From contig NZ_QUNI01000003.1 of the NCBI RefSeq assembly GCF_003385115.1, forward strand, positions 372,001-436,000: a DNA stretch of 64,000 nt. Direction: 5' to 3'. How positions within the stretch are numbered: position 1 is the first letter of the stretch; every line of letters begins with the position of its first letter. Of this stretch, positions 53,318-61,388 are shown piece by piece. Below the pieces are notes generated by a model. It searched no databases. It was given only the letters and a program-made list of their open reading frames with translations, and had not been told where the DNA came from. Source of the stretch: Flavobacterium aquicola. Lineage in GTDB: Bacteria; Bacteroidota; Bacteroidia; Flavobacteriales; Flavobacteriaceae. The position numbers and the translations under genes are program-made.

Positions 53318-56300
53318 TTAGTTTTCTATAGTAAATTGATAGGAACCAGAAAGTAATGTAAATTCTAATCTGTCTCCTTTTTGGCCTATGAATGTTATGC
53401 CTTTTGCTTGTTTTACTTTTTTACCGCTTTCGGTTACTTTGTTTATATTGGATGCTTTTAAAAATAGCGTAGCTGTTGTGTTTGCTGGGACTTCCATCGT
53501 ATAAATTGTCTGTCCTTCGGTAGTAACTTTCCATTCGCTTTCGATTTTTCCATACATGGAATCATAATGCCCTTTTGCAAAAGTTATTTGTCCGGTTGGG
53601 TCAGGTGTAGGCTGCAGAATAAATTTTTTAAAACCAGGTTCATCACGGGCAATACCAATAGAATTGTTTATCATCCATGCACCAACCGAACCGAATGAAT
53701 AATGGTTAAAAGAGTTCATATTGTTATTACCGCCAAAGCCGTCTTCTTTTGTGTATGAATTCAGTCGTTCCCAAATAGTGGTTGCACCATTTTCTACGGA
53801 GTATAACCAAGAAGGGTAGGACGTTTGCTGTAATAGTTGGTACGCTTCTTTATCCTTGCCATTTTTAGAAAGAGCATCGCTAATCGCAGCGGTTCCAATA
53901 AAACCAGTCATTAAAGAATATTCAGGACGCATGATGTCTAATTCGTCCTTGTTTTTGCGTTCCAAAGCTGTTACAAGATTATTTGCGGCTTTATCTTGGG
54001 TGTTTTTGTCAAATAAATTAAACGACAGCGGAATCGCATAAGAGGCTTGTGTATCACTGAAACTTCCTTTTTTTGGAAGCTGCTCTTCGGATACTATGTA
54101 ACCCCAAGGAAAGCGGTGTCCAGAATGTATTGTTTTGCCTGTTATAGTATCAATATGAGTTTTGTTAAAATGATCTTTACGGATTGCATATTCTTTCTCA
54201 AAAACTAGTGCGTCATCAGTTTTCCCAAGCAATTTGGCAGTTTTTTGCATGATTTCAAGGTCGTAGGCATAGTAAGCATCCCACAAAATAGTATCGTCAT
54301 TTTTGTAGCCTTCGGGACTCAGCCAGTCGCCAAGGAGAGATTCCGATTGTATACCGGTTGCTGGGTTGAGGTGTGTTTTTAGAAAATCTGTATAGTGTTT
54401 CATGGCTTCATAATGTTCTGCAAGTAGTGAGACATCTCCATACTGCAGATACGACTCCCATGCGACTATAATTCCGGCACTTCCCCATAGAATTCCGCCA
54501 AAGGCATCTGTTACAGGAGCTGTGTCTGTAAATCTTCCGTCTTTTTCCTGTAAATCCCGCATGGCAAGCATATGTCTTCTTAAAAAAGGTCCTGCATTGG
54601 CAAGGTAGGTCGCCGTTTTAGAAAACACACTTATATCACCGCTCCAGCCCATGCGTTCATTGCGCGCAGGAGTATCTGTGGGAATGTATAAAAAATTAGA
54701 GCGGGTAGACCATTCTATATTTTTCCATAATTTATTAACCAATGGGTTTGATGTTTCATAATCAGCAGTAATTGAATCGATAGAACTTAGCACCAATCCT
54801 GTGATTTTATCTAATGGCAGTGCTTTTTTTATGCCGGTAATTTCTAAAAACCGAAAGCCATGAAAAGTAAATCGTGGCTGAATAATGTTATCACTGCCTT
54901 TGCAGTAATAAATATCCCGAACCATGGCAGCTCTCATGTTTTCGAGCATAATCATGTTTTTATTAGTGCCGTATTCTTCGGTGTCAGGATATTTTACTTC
55001 GGCGTAACGTATCATTATAGTGTCGCCTTTAGCAGTATTTTCCAATTCAATTTTAGGGAAACCTACCATATTCTGTCCCATGTCATATACAAATACGCCG
55101 GGACGCACTTCTTCTACACTGACAGGTTTTAATGTTTTTGTAATGGTGGCAGTTACACCAGGCATTCCTTTTAATTTTAATGCTGAAAAATCAAGATTTG
55201 GATTGGAACTTGTTTCTAATTCTATGATTTGTGTATTAGTCCATTTGGAATCATTAAAGTTAGGTTTAGACCAATCCTTAATTACTGATTCTTTTGTGGC
55301 ATCATATACTTCGCCCTGAAAAAAACTGCCGTATCTTACAGTACCATCATTGCAGTATTTCCATGTTTTTGGATTTGTAGTTATGATTTGTTCGCTTCCG
55401 TCATTATAGGTAATAACTAATTTGGCCAAAAGCGACTGGCGGTCACCAAAAAAGTTCCAGTTTTCGCCAGTAAAAGTAATATTACCGCTCCACCAGCCTT
55501 CGCTTAGAATGGCACCAAAAGCATTGTCTCCATTTTCTAAAACCATAGCTGTTACATCATAGGTTTGATAAAGCTGTGTTTTGTTGTATTGTGTTAATCC
55601 CGGGCTAAAATATTCTTTTCCAATTCGGTCTCCGTTGAGGTACAGTTCATATATGCCACGGGAAGTTGCATACAGTCTGGCTTTTTTAATTTTTTTGCCA
55701 TCTGTTTTAAATTCAGTCCGCAGTATTGGAGATGAGTTTTGGGTTGGATTTGCAATAATCAGTGCGTCTTTTGATGTGGCATCAATGACGTATTCCCCGT
55801 TTGTAACTGAAAATATTTTGTTATTTGCCGATGAAAAAATTCCGTTATATGATTTCTCCGAAAGATTTTCATTAAACAGCGTATTCGAAGGTGCTCTGAA
55901 ATTCATAATCCTAACGTTCGAAAAATTGGCTTTTTCTCCTTTGTTTACAGCAAAACCAATATCACCCACAATTGGAAAAGCAATATAATCAGCACCGCGT
56001 CCCATCGGATTTATATTTACACTGGTATGACCTGAACTGTCGGCAGTGATATTATGAGAAGCATCATTTCCATCTACGTAAAAATTAAATACGCCAAAAA
56101 CAGATGTTGCAAAAATCGCATGTTTGCTGTATTTATTGTTTTGGTTAATGATGCCCAATGGTATTTCAAATGTTTTAAAAGGAACAGAAGCATTATCGTT
56201 TTTAGTATAGCCTACACGGTAAATATTTAATTTTGCTTTACCATTTTGGGTGGTGCCGATGTCTGAAATATTTAATTCTACTTTTATATACGAGCAGTCT

Positions 56301-56914
56301 TTTTTATTTTCAACGTCCAGAATGTTCATGTTTCTATCCATAAGACGTTCGTCATTTGCTCCAAAAATAAAACTGGCTTTATCTGATTTTGATTTTTGAT
56401 CGAGCTGAATATCATAGCTAAATTGAAAAACAGTAAGATAATGGGAATACAGTACCATGTCTTTATCAGTACAGCCAATCCACTTTGCTCCATTCCAGCC
56501 AGATAATTCTGGGTCAGGATTCATCAGCCCAGTTTCAAACCAAGATGAGAAAGAGGATTCTTTGCCATCTTGATTCCAAACAGTCACATTCCAATTGTAA
56601 CGTGTAGCAGCTTTTAAATCTTCACCTTTATAGGGAATTCCTACTGAAATACTGCTTTCTGTTTTATTCGAATTCCAAGCAACTTTACCGTTTTCGTCTG
56701 TGACTTTTATCTGGTAACTCTTTTGTGATAAAGATCTCAGGTTTGAATCTGCTTCCATCTTCCAGCTGAAAACAGGTTTCTGTATATCAATTCCCAGTGG
56801 TGTCGTCTGGTATTCAGTCTGCAGTTTTGTAATGTTAAACTGTGCGTAAATTATTGAATTGACCATCAGGAAGACAGTTGCTAATAGATGGCTGGTAATA
56901 AAATATTTTTGCAT
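53318..56914 (-). CDS. GH78 alpha-L-rhamnosidase, exported
   Basis: A 1198-residue glycoside hydrolase from the ATG at 56914, which gives the signal peptide ending IIYAQ (an in-frame ATG at 56974 lies 20 codons ahead of it). An N-terminal Ig-like domain (residues 28-135) is followed by a Bacteroidota-type insertion of about 240 residues (155-395) with a concanavalin-like pattern. Then come the beta-sandwich (ARLYATSRGIYELYLNGDRIG), the (alpha/alpha)6 barrel with TPARNERMGWSGDISVF, DAFGGILWGSAG and LGDWLSPEG, and a C-terminal sandwich. It should release terminal alpha-L-rhamnose from plant or bacterial glycans. No SusC/D pair or other polysaccharide gene is adjacent. Confidence 0.88.
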   Translation of the reverse strand: MQKYFITSHLLATVFLMVNSIIYAQFNITKLQTEYQTTPLGIDIQKPVFSWKMEADSNLRSLSQKSYQIKVTDENGKVAWNSNKTESSISVGIPYKGEDLKAATRYNWNVTVWNQDGKESSFSSWFETGLMNPDPELSGWNGAKWIGCTDKDMVLYSHYLTVFQFSYDIQLDQKSKSDKASFIFGANDERLMDRNMNILDVENKKDCSYIKVELNISDIGTTQNGKAKLNIYRVGYTKNDNASVPFKTFEIPLGIINQNNKYSKHAIFATSVFGVFNFYVDGNDASHNITADSSGHTSVNINPMGRGADYIAFPIVGDIGFAVNKGEKANFSNVRIMNFRAPSNTLFNENLSEKSYNGIFSSANNKIFSVTNGEYVIDATSKDALIIANPTQNSSPILRTEFKTDGKKIKKARLYATSRGIYELYLNGDRIGKEYFSPGLTQYNKTQLYQTYDVTAMVLENGDNAFGAILSEGWWSGNITFTGENWNFFGDRQSLLAKLVITYNDGSEQIITTNPKTWKYCNDGTVRYGSFFQGEVYDATKESVIKDWSKPNFNDSKWTNTQIIELETSSNPNLDFSALKLKGMPGVTATITKTLKPVSVEEVRPGVFVYDMGQNMVGFPKIELENTAKGDTIMIRYAEVKYPDTEEYGTNKNMIMLENMRAAMVRDIYYCKGSDNIIQPRFTFHGFRFLEITGIKKALPLDKITGLVLSSIDSITADYETSNPLVNKLWKNIEWSTRSNFLYIPTDTPARNERMGWSGDISVFSKTATYLANAGPFLRRHMLAMRDLQEKDGRFTDTAPVTDAFGGILWGSAGIIVAWESYLQYGDVSLLAEHYEAMKHYTDFLKTHLNPATGIQSESLLGDWLSPEGYKNDDTILWDAYYAYDLEIMQKTAKLLGKTDDALVFEKEYAIRKDHFNKTHIDTITGKTIHSGHRFPWGYIVSEEQLPKKGSFSDTQASYAIPLSFNLFDKNTQDKAANNLVTALERKNKDELDIMRPEYSLMTGFIGTAAISDALSKNGKDKEAYQLLQQTSYPSWLYSVENGATTIWERLNSYTKEDGFGGNNNMNSFNHYSFGSVGAWMINNSIGIARDEPGFKKFILQPTPDPTGQITFAKGHYDSMYGKIESEWKVTTEGQTIYTMEVPANTTATLFLKASNINKVTESGKKVKQAKGITFIGQKGDRLEFTLLSGSYQFTIEN

Positions 56915-57158
56915 TATTGTATGTTTCAGATTAAACTTATTTTCAAAATTAGAACATAAGTGTATAAAACACAATTATATTTTATGTGATATGGAAAAAT
57001 AAATCAAGTTATGATTTTGTTTGTGTTTTTCTCCTTAGGCCGCAATTAGTGGCTTTTATTTATTTCCCTTAAGAGTTCTGAATTATTAAATAGTAATGTA
57101 TCGAAAAAGTTTTGAATGACACCTGATAATCATCATATTTTTAGCCAATTTTCATTTT

Positions 57159-57166
57159 TAAATTTG
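57159..57166 (+). promoter_or_regulatory. -7 element of the CBS-domain gene
   Basis: TAAATTTG, an exact TAnnTTTG, 25 bases before the ATG at 57191. The -33 position is T-rich but lacks TTTG. Confidence 0.45.
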
Positions 57167-57190
57167 TGTATAATTTAAAAAGAGAATGTT

Positions 57191-57613
57191 ATGAGACAGC
57201 ATGTTCCAGTGTCTACAATTATGACCAAAGATCTAATTAAGCTTACGATTAAGGATGATTTGACGAAGGCTGAATCTCTTTTTAAGCATTATAAAATCAG
57301 ACATATTCCCGTGGTGAACGGAGTTACAATAATTGGAATATTGAGTTATACTGATTTGCTGCGGATTTCGTTTGCGGATGCAGTTGATGATGATGAAGAG
57401 ATTATTGATACCACCGTTTATAATATGTTTACGGTAGAACAGGTAATGGCCAAAAAGCTAGTGACAATTACACCAGAAACTACTATTAAAGAAGCAGCTG
57501 AGATATTAGCAAAAAAAGAATTTCATGCCCTGCCTGTATGTGAGGATCATATACTGGTCGGAATAATAACGACAACTGATTTGATAAAATATTTAATTAA
57601 TCAGTATAATTAA
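57191..57613 (+). CDS. Protein of two CBS domains
   Basis: A 140-residue protein made of a CBS pair: VSTIMTKDLIKLTIKDDLTKAESLF...HIPVV and VEQVMAKKLVTITPETTIKEAAEILAKKEFHALPV. Such pairs (Bateman modules) bind adenosine nucleotides and act as energy sensors; no partner domain is fused. Stands alone and ends before a bidirectional terminator. Confidence 0.9.
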   Translation: MRQHVPVSTIMTKDLIKLTIKDDLTKAESLFKHYKIRHIPVVNGVTIIGILSYTDLLRISFADAVDDDEEIIDTTVYNMFTVEQVMAKKLVTITPETTIKEAAEILAKKEFHALPVCEDHILVGIITTTDLIKYLINQYN

Positions 57614-57636
57614 AAATTAAGTGTTTACTAAAGAAG

Positions 57637-57678
57637 AAAGTCCCAATGAAGTGTGTTTGTTACTTATTGGGACTTTTG
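57637..57678. terminator. Bidirectional terminator between the CBS gene and rpe
   Basis: AAGTCCCAAT (57638-57647) pairs with ATTGGGACTT (57666-57675), with T-rich and A-rich flanks. Serves the convergent CBS and rpe genes. Confidence 0.85.
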
Positions 57679-57684
57679 GTTTTA

Positions 57685-58350
57685 TTAAACGGCTAGTAAA
57701 TCTTTTAAATCGGCTACTGTCTGGATTGGATCTTTAGCTCCAAATACAAAACTTCCGGCAACAAGTACGTCAGCTCCAGCTTCGGCTAATTGCACTGCAT
57801 TTTTGTTGGTAACGCCGCCGTCAATTTCTATAAGAGTTGATGCTCCTTTTCGAGTAATCAGATCTTTTAGTTTTTTTACTTTTGCATAAGTGTTCTCTAT
57901 GAAAGACTGTCCTCCAAAACCTGGATTTACACTCATGATGCAGACCATGTCAATATCATTGATTACATCTTCTAATAAATCTATACTGGTGTGCGGGTTT
58001 AATGCTACTCCGGCTTTCATCCCTTGTGCTTTAATCGCCTGAAGCGTTCGGTGTAAGTGCGTACATGCTTCGTAATGTACAGTTAAAATATCAGCGCCTA
58101 AATCTTTAAATGTTTTGATATATTGATCAGGGTTTACAATCATCAAATGCACATCTACCGTCTTTTTGGTGTGTCTTGTAATAGCTTCAAGAACCGGCAT
58201 TCCAAAAGAAATGTTTGGAACAAAAACGCCATCCATGATATCAATGTGAAACCAGTCGGCTTGACTGTTGTTGATCATTTCGATATCACGCTGTAAATTG
58301 GCAAAATCTGCTGCTAGTACTGAAGGGGCAATAATTGTGTTTTTACTCAT
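57685..58350 (-). CDS. rpe: Ribulose-phosphate 3-epimerase
   Basis: A 221-residue TIM-barrel enzyme of the pentose phosphate pathway interconverting ribulose 5-phosphate and xylulose 5-phosphate. The start at 58350 (MSKNTIIAPSVLAADFANL) matches the family; the frame continues upstream to 58539 without conserved sequence. Key blocks: WFHIDIMDGVFVPNISFG, DVHLMI, MSVNPGFGGQ and EIDGGV. Downstream of the rpoD terminator, so it likely has its own promoter. Confidence 0.94.
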   Translation of the reverse strand: MSKNTIIAPSVLAADFANLQRDIEMINNSQADWFHIDIMDGVFVPNISFGMPVLEAITRHTKKTVDVHLMIVNPDQYIKTFKDLGADILTVHYEACTHLHRTLQAIKAQGMKAGVALNPHTSIDLLEDVINDIDMVCIMSVNPGFGGQSFIENTYAKVKKLKDLITRKGASTLIEIDGGVTNKNAVQLAEAGADVLVAGSFVFGAKDPIQTVADLKDLLAV

Positions 58351-58504
58351 TTCTTCTTTTTTGTATTTGTGAACCGCAAGAGCGATTACAGGTTGAGATG
58401 CACTGCAGTGCAGCTTTACGTTTTTTTTGCAAAGGTAATATAAAAAATAAAACTCCGGAAAACCCGAGAGTGAAACTCGAACTGACCGGAATTTTTTGCC
58501 CAAT

Positions 58505-58536
58505 AAGCAAAAAACTCCGGTAATCAGCCGGAGTTT
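58505..58536 (-). terminator. Terminator after rpoD
   Basis: On the minus strand AAACTCCGG (58536-58528) pairs with CCGGAGTTT (58520-58512), followed by TTTTGC, located about 105 bases after the rpoD stop. Confidence 0.75.
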
Positions 58537-58558
58537 CAATCATCAATCAAAAAACGAA
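58537..58558 (+). repeat. 22-bp exact repeat, copy 2
   Basis: Same 22 bases as 25659-25680, directly next to the rpoD terminator hairpin. Here no start codon follows on the plus strand. Confidence 0.8.
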
Positions 58559-58641
58559 CAGTTAATCAGACTGTTGTTCACGTTGTATTAAAAGATTTAA
58601 AAATTAGTCAGTTTAAAAATTTTAATTGGGGATATTTTATA

Positions 58642-59505
58642 TTAACCTAAATAAGTTTTCAAGATTTTACTTCTAGAAGTATGTTTCAATCTGCGGATTG
58701 CTTTTTCTTTAATCTGACGAACACGCTCACGAGTTAAATCAAAAGTTTCGCCGATTTCTTCAAGAGTCATTGGGTGCTGGTCACCAAGACCAAAGTATAA
58801 ACGCACTACATCAGCTTCTCTTGGAGTTAATGTCTCTAGTGAACGCTCAATTTCAGTACGCAATGATTCGTGAATTAATTCTCTGTCAGGATTTGGAGAT
58901 TCACCAGAACGCAATACATCATAAAGGTTTGAATCTTCTCCTTCTACAAGAGGCGCATCCATAGATAAGTGACGGCCAGAGTTTTTCATAGACTCTTTTA
59001 CATCATTTACTGTCATGTCAAGTTCTTTCGCAATTTCCTCAGCAGATGGCGGACGTTCATTAGATTGTTCTAATAAAGCGTACATTTTGTTGATTTTATT
59101 GATAGAACCAATTTTATTTAATGGTAAACGAACAATACGGGATTGTTCAGCCAAAGCTTGAAGGATAGATTGACGAATCCACCATACAGCATAAGAAATG
59201 AATTTGAAACCACGAGTTTCATCAAAACGCTGTGCTGCTTTTATCAATCCTAAATTTCCTTCATTAATTAAATCGGGAAGTGTTAATCCTTGGTTTTGGT
59301 ATTGTTTGGCTACCGAAACAACGAAACGTAAATTGGCTTTTGTTAATTTCTCAAGGGCTCTTTGATCCCCGGCTTTAATTCTTTGAGCTAATTCTACCTC
59401 TTCGTCTGCAGTAATAAGGTCAACTTTTCCAATTTCTTGTAAATATTTGTCTAATGAAGCGGTTTCACGATTGGTTACCTGCTTGGTGATTTTAAGTTGT
59501 CTCAT
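58642..59505 (-). CDS. rpoD: Primary RNA polymerase sigma factor RpoD/SigA
   Basis: A 287-residue sigma-70. It lacks region 1.1 and the non-conserved insert, as is usual in Bacteroidota. Region 1.2/2 is [47 protein letters not shown]; region 3 [20 protein letters not shown]; region 4 [17 protein letters not shown] and [19 protein letters not shown]. It directs transcription from the TTTG/TAnnTTTG promoters seen in this window. It is preceded by a true Shine-Dalgarno sequence, unusual here. Confidence 0.95.
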   Translation of the reverse strand: MRQLKITKQVTNRETASLDKYLQEIGKVDLITADEEVELAQRIKAGDQRALEKLTKANLRFVVSVAKQYQNQGLTLPDLINEGNLGLIKAAQRFDETRGFKFISYAVWWIRQSILQALAEQSRIVRLPLNKIGSINKINKMYALLEQSNERPPSAEEIAKELDMTVNDVKESMKNSGRHLSMDAPLVEGEDSNLYDVLRSGESPNPDRELIHESLRTEIERSLETLTPREADVVRLYFGLGDQHPMTLEEIGETFDLTRERVRQIKEKAIRRLKHTSRSKILKTYLG

Positions 59506-59513
59506 GTTTTTGT

Positions 59514-59519
59514 CTCCTC
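59514..59519 (-). promoter_or_regulatory. Shine-Dalgarno site of rpoD
   Basis: The minus strand reads GAGGAG with eight bases to the ATG at 59505. Most genes of this window have no such site, in line with Bacteroidota using A-rich leaders, so this is notable. Confidence 0.6.
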
Positions 59520-59587
59520 AATTTTTTAAGTGTACAAGTTGTTATACGTATGGAGTTTCATAAAAGTTACAAAAAGTTTATTTTTTT

Positions 59588-59850
59588 TTAATCAAAACGT
59601 TCTTTATACTTTTTAAATAGGCTGTTCATTATCAATAATACAATTCCGACTCCAACAAGTACCATAGCCCGTATTAAGAAATTTGAATTAGATAAGTCGA
59701 AGAACATCAGTCGGATAAGGCAAATTCCGACTAATGATAAAGAAACGTATCGAAAGTATTTCTCTTTTAGAATAATTCCTAAAATTAATAAACCGAGCGC
59801 TTCCAAAATCTAGAAAAAAGTTTGTATTCCTTTATCAAACGACAAATGTC
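59588..59850 (-). pseudogene. 3' remnant of a DUF2339-type membrane protein gene
   Basis: The minus strand encodes HLSFDKGIQTFF, then a TAG, then ILEALGLLILGIILKEKYF and two further membrane segments ending FKKYKERFD (stop at 59588). The reading resembles the C-terminal end of DUF2339 multi-span proteins (EALGLLILGI, then FFDLSNSNFLIRAMVLVGVG). If TAG replaced TGG (tryptophan) the frame would continue to a TGA near 59850; nothing upstream resembles the rest of such a gene. A 72-codon frame starting at TTG 59806 could still be read. Resemblance to DUF2339 is from pattern memory. Confidence 0.5.
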
Positions 59851-60200
59851 AAAAAGTATCCGATATAAAATAAAAAGTGTATATAAAGACTGGATTTTGT
59901 ATCTCTAGGATAAAGGATGTAAGCTGTTTTAAAAAATAAAACCCCTGTTTCGGCATTGCGAAACAGGGAGTTCTAACGAATTCAGATGTATAAAATGATA
60001 AATATGGGGTCGTAGCAAGATAATATGTATTCCTAAAATTGAAATTCAATTGATTCTAAAGATTCGTTAAGTTTCTTCCAGATTTTGATTGCTCAATATC
60101 TTTGTTTTTTATTGCGATATATAATGAAGAATACTTGCTGGTTCCTTATAATGATGGCTGTTTTTGTTTTAAAAACAATTAATTAATTTGAGTTTGGAAT
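59851..60200. other. Intergenic region with an orphan terminator
   Basis: About 350 bases with no convincing gene; a 66-codon minus-strand frame here has no conserved look. It contains the hairpin at 59928-59968. The rest is AT-rich and unremarkable. Confidence 0.55.
59928..59968 (-). terminator. Strong minus-strand terminator
   Basis: On the minus strand CCCTGTTTCG (59968-59959) pairs with CGAAACAGGG (59952-59943), loop CAATGC, followed by GTTTTATTTTTT. It is a textbook rho-independent terminator about 230 bases downstream of the nearest minus-strand gene (60201). Confidence 0.85.
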
Positions 60201-60440
60201 TTAATCCATTCCTTCTAAATTAACAATTCGATCAAAGATTTGTTTTAAAAATACAATAAAAAAGAACAGACCTCCTGCTAGAATGAAGTGGTCATTTGTA
60301 ATTATTAGAGGAGTATCGAGGATGTTGTACAAACTAGGTATAATAATGCATAATGATGCTAAAAGCCCTATCCAAGGATTAATTTTGTTTAAAAAGTTTC
60401 TTAATTGCATGTTGATGGAGGTATTAAGTTCTAGTCTCAT
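60201..60440 (-). CDS. Small membrane protein of unknown function
   Basis: A protein with two hydrophobic segments (PWIGLLASLCIIIPSLYNIL and HFILAGGLFFFIVFLKQI). Start uncertain: ATG at 60440 is preferred because a TAAATTTA -7-like sequence precedes it, but 60491 (17 residues longer) and 60410 are possible. I do not recognise the family. A terminator lies 230 bases downstream. Confidence 0.5.
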   Translation of the reverse strand: MRLELNTSINMQLRNFLNKINPWIGLLASLCIIIPSLYNILDTPLIITNDHFILAGGLFFFIVFLKQIFDRIVNLEGMD

Positions 60441-60641
60441 GATAAATTTAGATTGTTTTTGTGATCTAAAGATATAATGAAAGGTTTCCATATTTCATGC
60501 TGATGTTGTGAAGCTGGGTTTTATTGTTATGAAATCCTTATAGTGGACGCATCAGTATTTTGCTTTTTATCATGTTGTTTTAAATGTAAAAAAAAATCTT
60601 CCCAGATTACGAGAAGATGTGATTTTATTAATAAAATGATT

Positions 60642-61388
60642 TTATGATAATGTCTTAATTTTTTTTATGAAATCTTTGTAATTGTCACTAAGATTAACTT
60701 TGTGATTTCCTTTGAGAATGACAAGATTGTCTGCAAGGATTATTTCTTCAATTGTGTCGGAGTTTACCAGATAGTTTCGGTGAGTTCTTATGAATTTGTT
60801 TTTATCGAGCAGTGCGCTGATTTTAGTTAACGAAATCAAGATGACAAATTTCTCTTTTTCGGTAATGATATTGCAGTAACGATCTTCTACTTCGATGTAA
60901 AGAATGTCCTTTAATGATACTTTTTTTAGTACATTTCTCTTTTTGATAAACATATAATCATTACTGATTATAGTGTCCTGGTCTTCACTTAAAAAGACGT
61001 TGGTTTGGTCATAGAATTTTTCGACAGCCATTTCTAAAGCGTAGATAATTTCTAATTCATTGAAAGGTTTCATTAAAAAACTAAAAGGTTTGGTAAGTTT
61101 GGCTCTTTCAAAAATCTGCCGGTCGTGGGAACTAGTTAGAAAAACAAAAGGCTTAGCGGCATTTGGCACAATACTGATTGTCTCGGCAAAGGTAATGCCA
61201 TCTGGTTTTCCATCTAAGAAAACATCAATGACTACAATATCGACAGGGTTCTTATAAAATAGAGTGAGGGCATCTGTATAATTTTGGGCAACACCTGCGA
61301 TATTATAATTGTTTGCCAACAACACTTTGCTTAAGGTATCGCTTTGCTCTGGTGTGTCTTCTATAATAAGTACATTAATGTTATCCAT
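60642..61388 (-). CDS. LytTR-family response regulator
   Basis: A 248-residue two-domain regulator. Receiver domain with Glu10-Asp11, phosphorylation site Asp55 (DIVVIDVFLDG) and the conserved Thr/Lys region (FVFLTSS, FLMKPFNELE). The C-terminal LytTR DNA-binding domain (residues about 145-245) shows ILYIEVEDRYCNIITEKEKF and KFIRTHRNYLVN. Its start overlaps the end of the kinase gene by 8 nt, so the two form a two-component pair. Confidence 0.9.
   Translation of the reverse strand: MDNINVLIIEDTPEQSDTLSKVLLANNYNIAGVAQNYTDALTLFYKNPVDIVVIDVFLDGKPDGITFAETISIVPNAAKPFVFLTSSHDRQIFERAKLTKPFSFLMKPFNELEIIYALEMAVEKFYDQTNVFLSEDQDTIISNDYMFIKKRNVLKKVSLKDILYIEVEDRYCNIITEKEKFVILISLTKISALLDKNKFIRTHRNYLVNSDTIEEIILADNLVILKGNHKVNLSDNYKDFIKKIKTLS

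Noticed and set aside
53113..53331. 72-codon plus-strand frame between the Crp-type gene and the rhamnosidase
   Set aside because: No signal of coding conservation, it overlaps the rhamnosidase 3' end antisense, and has no promoter or ribosome site; more likely the upstream region of the Crp-type gene.
56915..56974. 20-residue extension of the rhamnosidase
   Set aside because: It precedes a good signal peptide starting at 56914 and would bury it.
58351..58539. 63-residue extension of rpe
   Set aside because: It runs through the rpoD terminator hairpin and has no epimerase similarity.
59849..60049. 66-codon minus-strand frame
   Set aside because: It runs straight through the strong terminator hairpin at 59928-59968 and its translation has no recognisable pattern.
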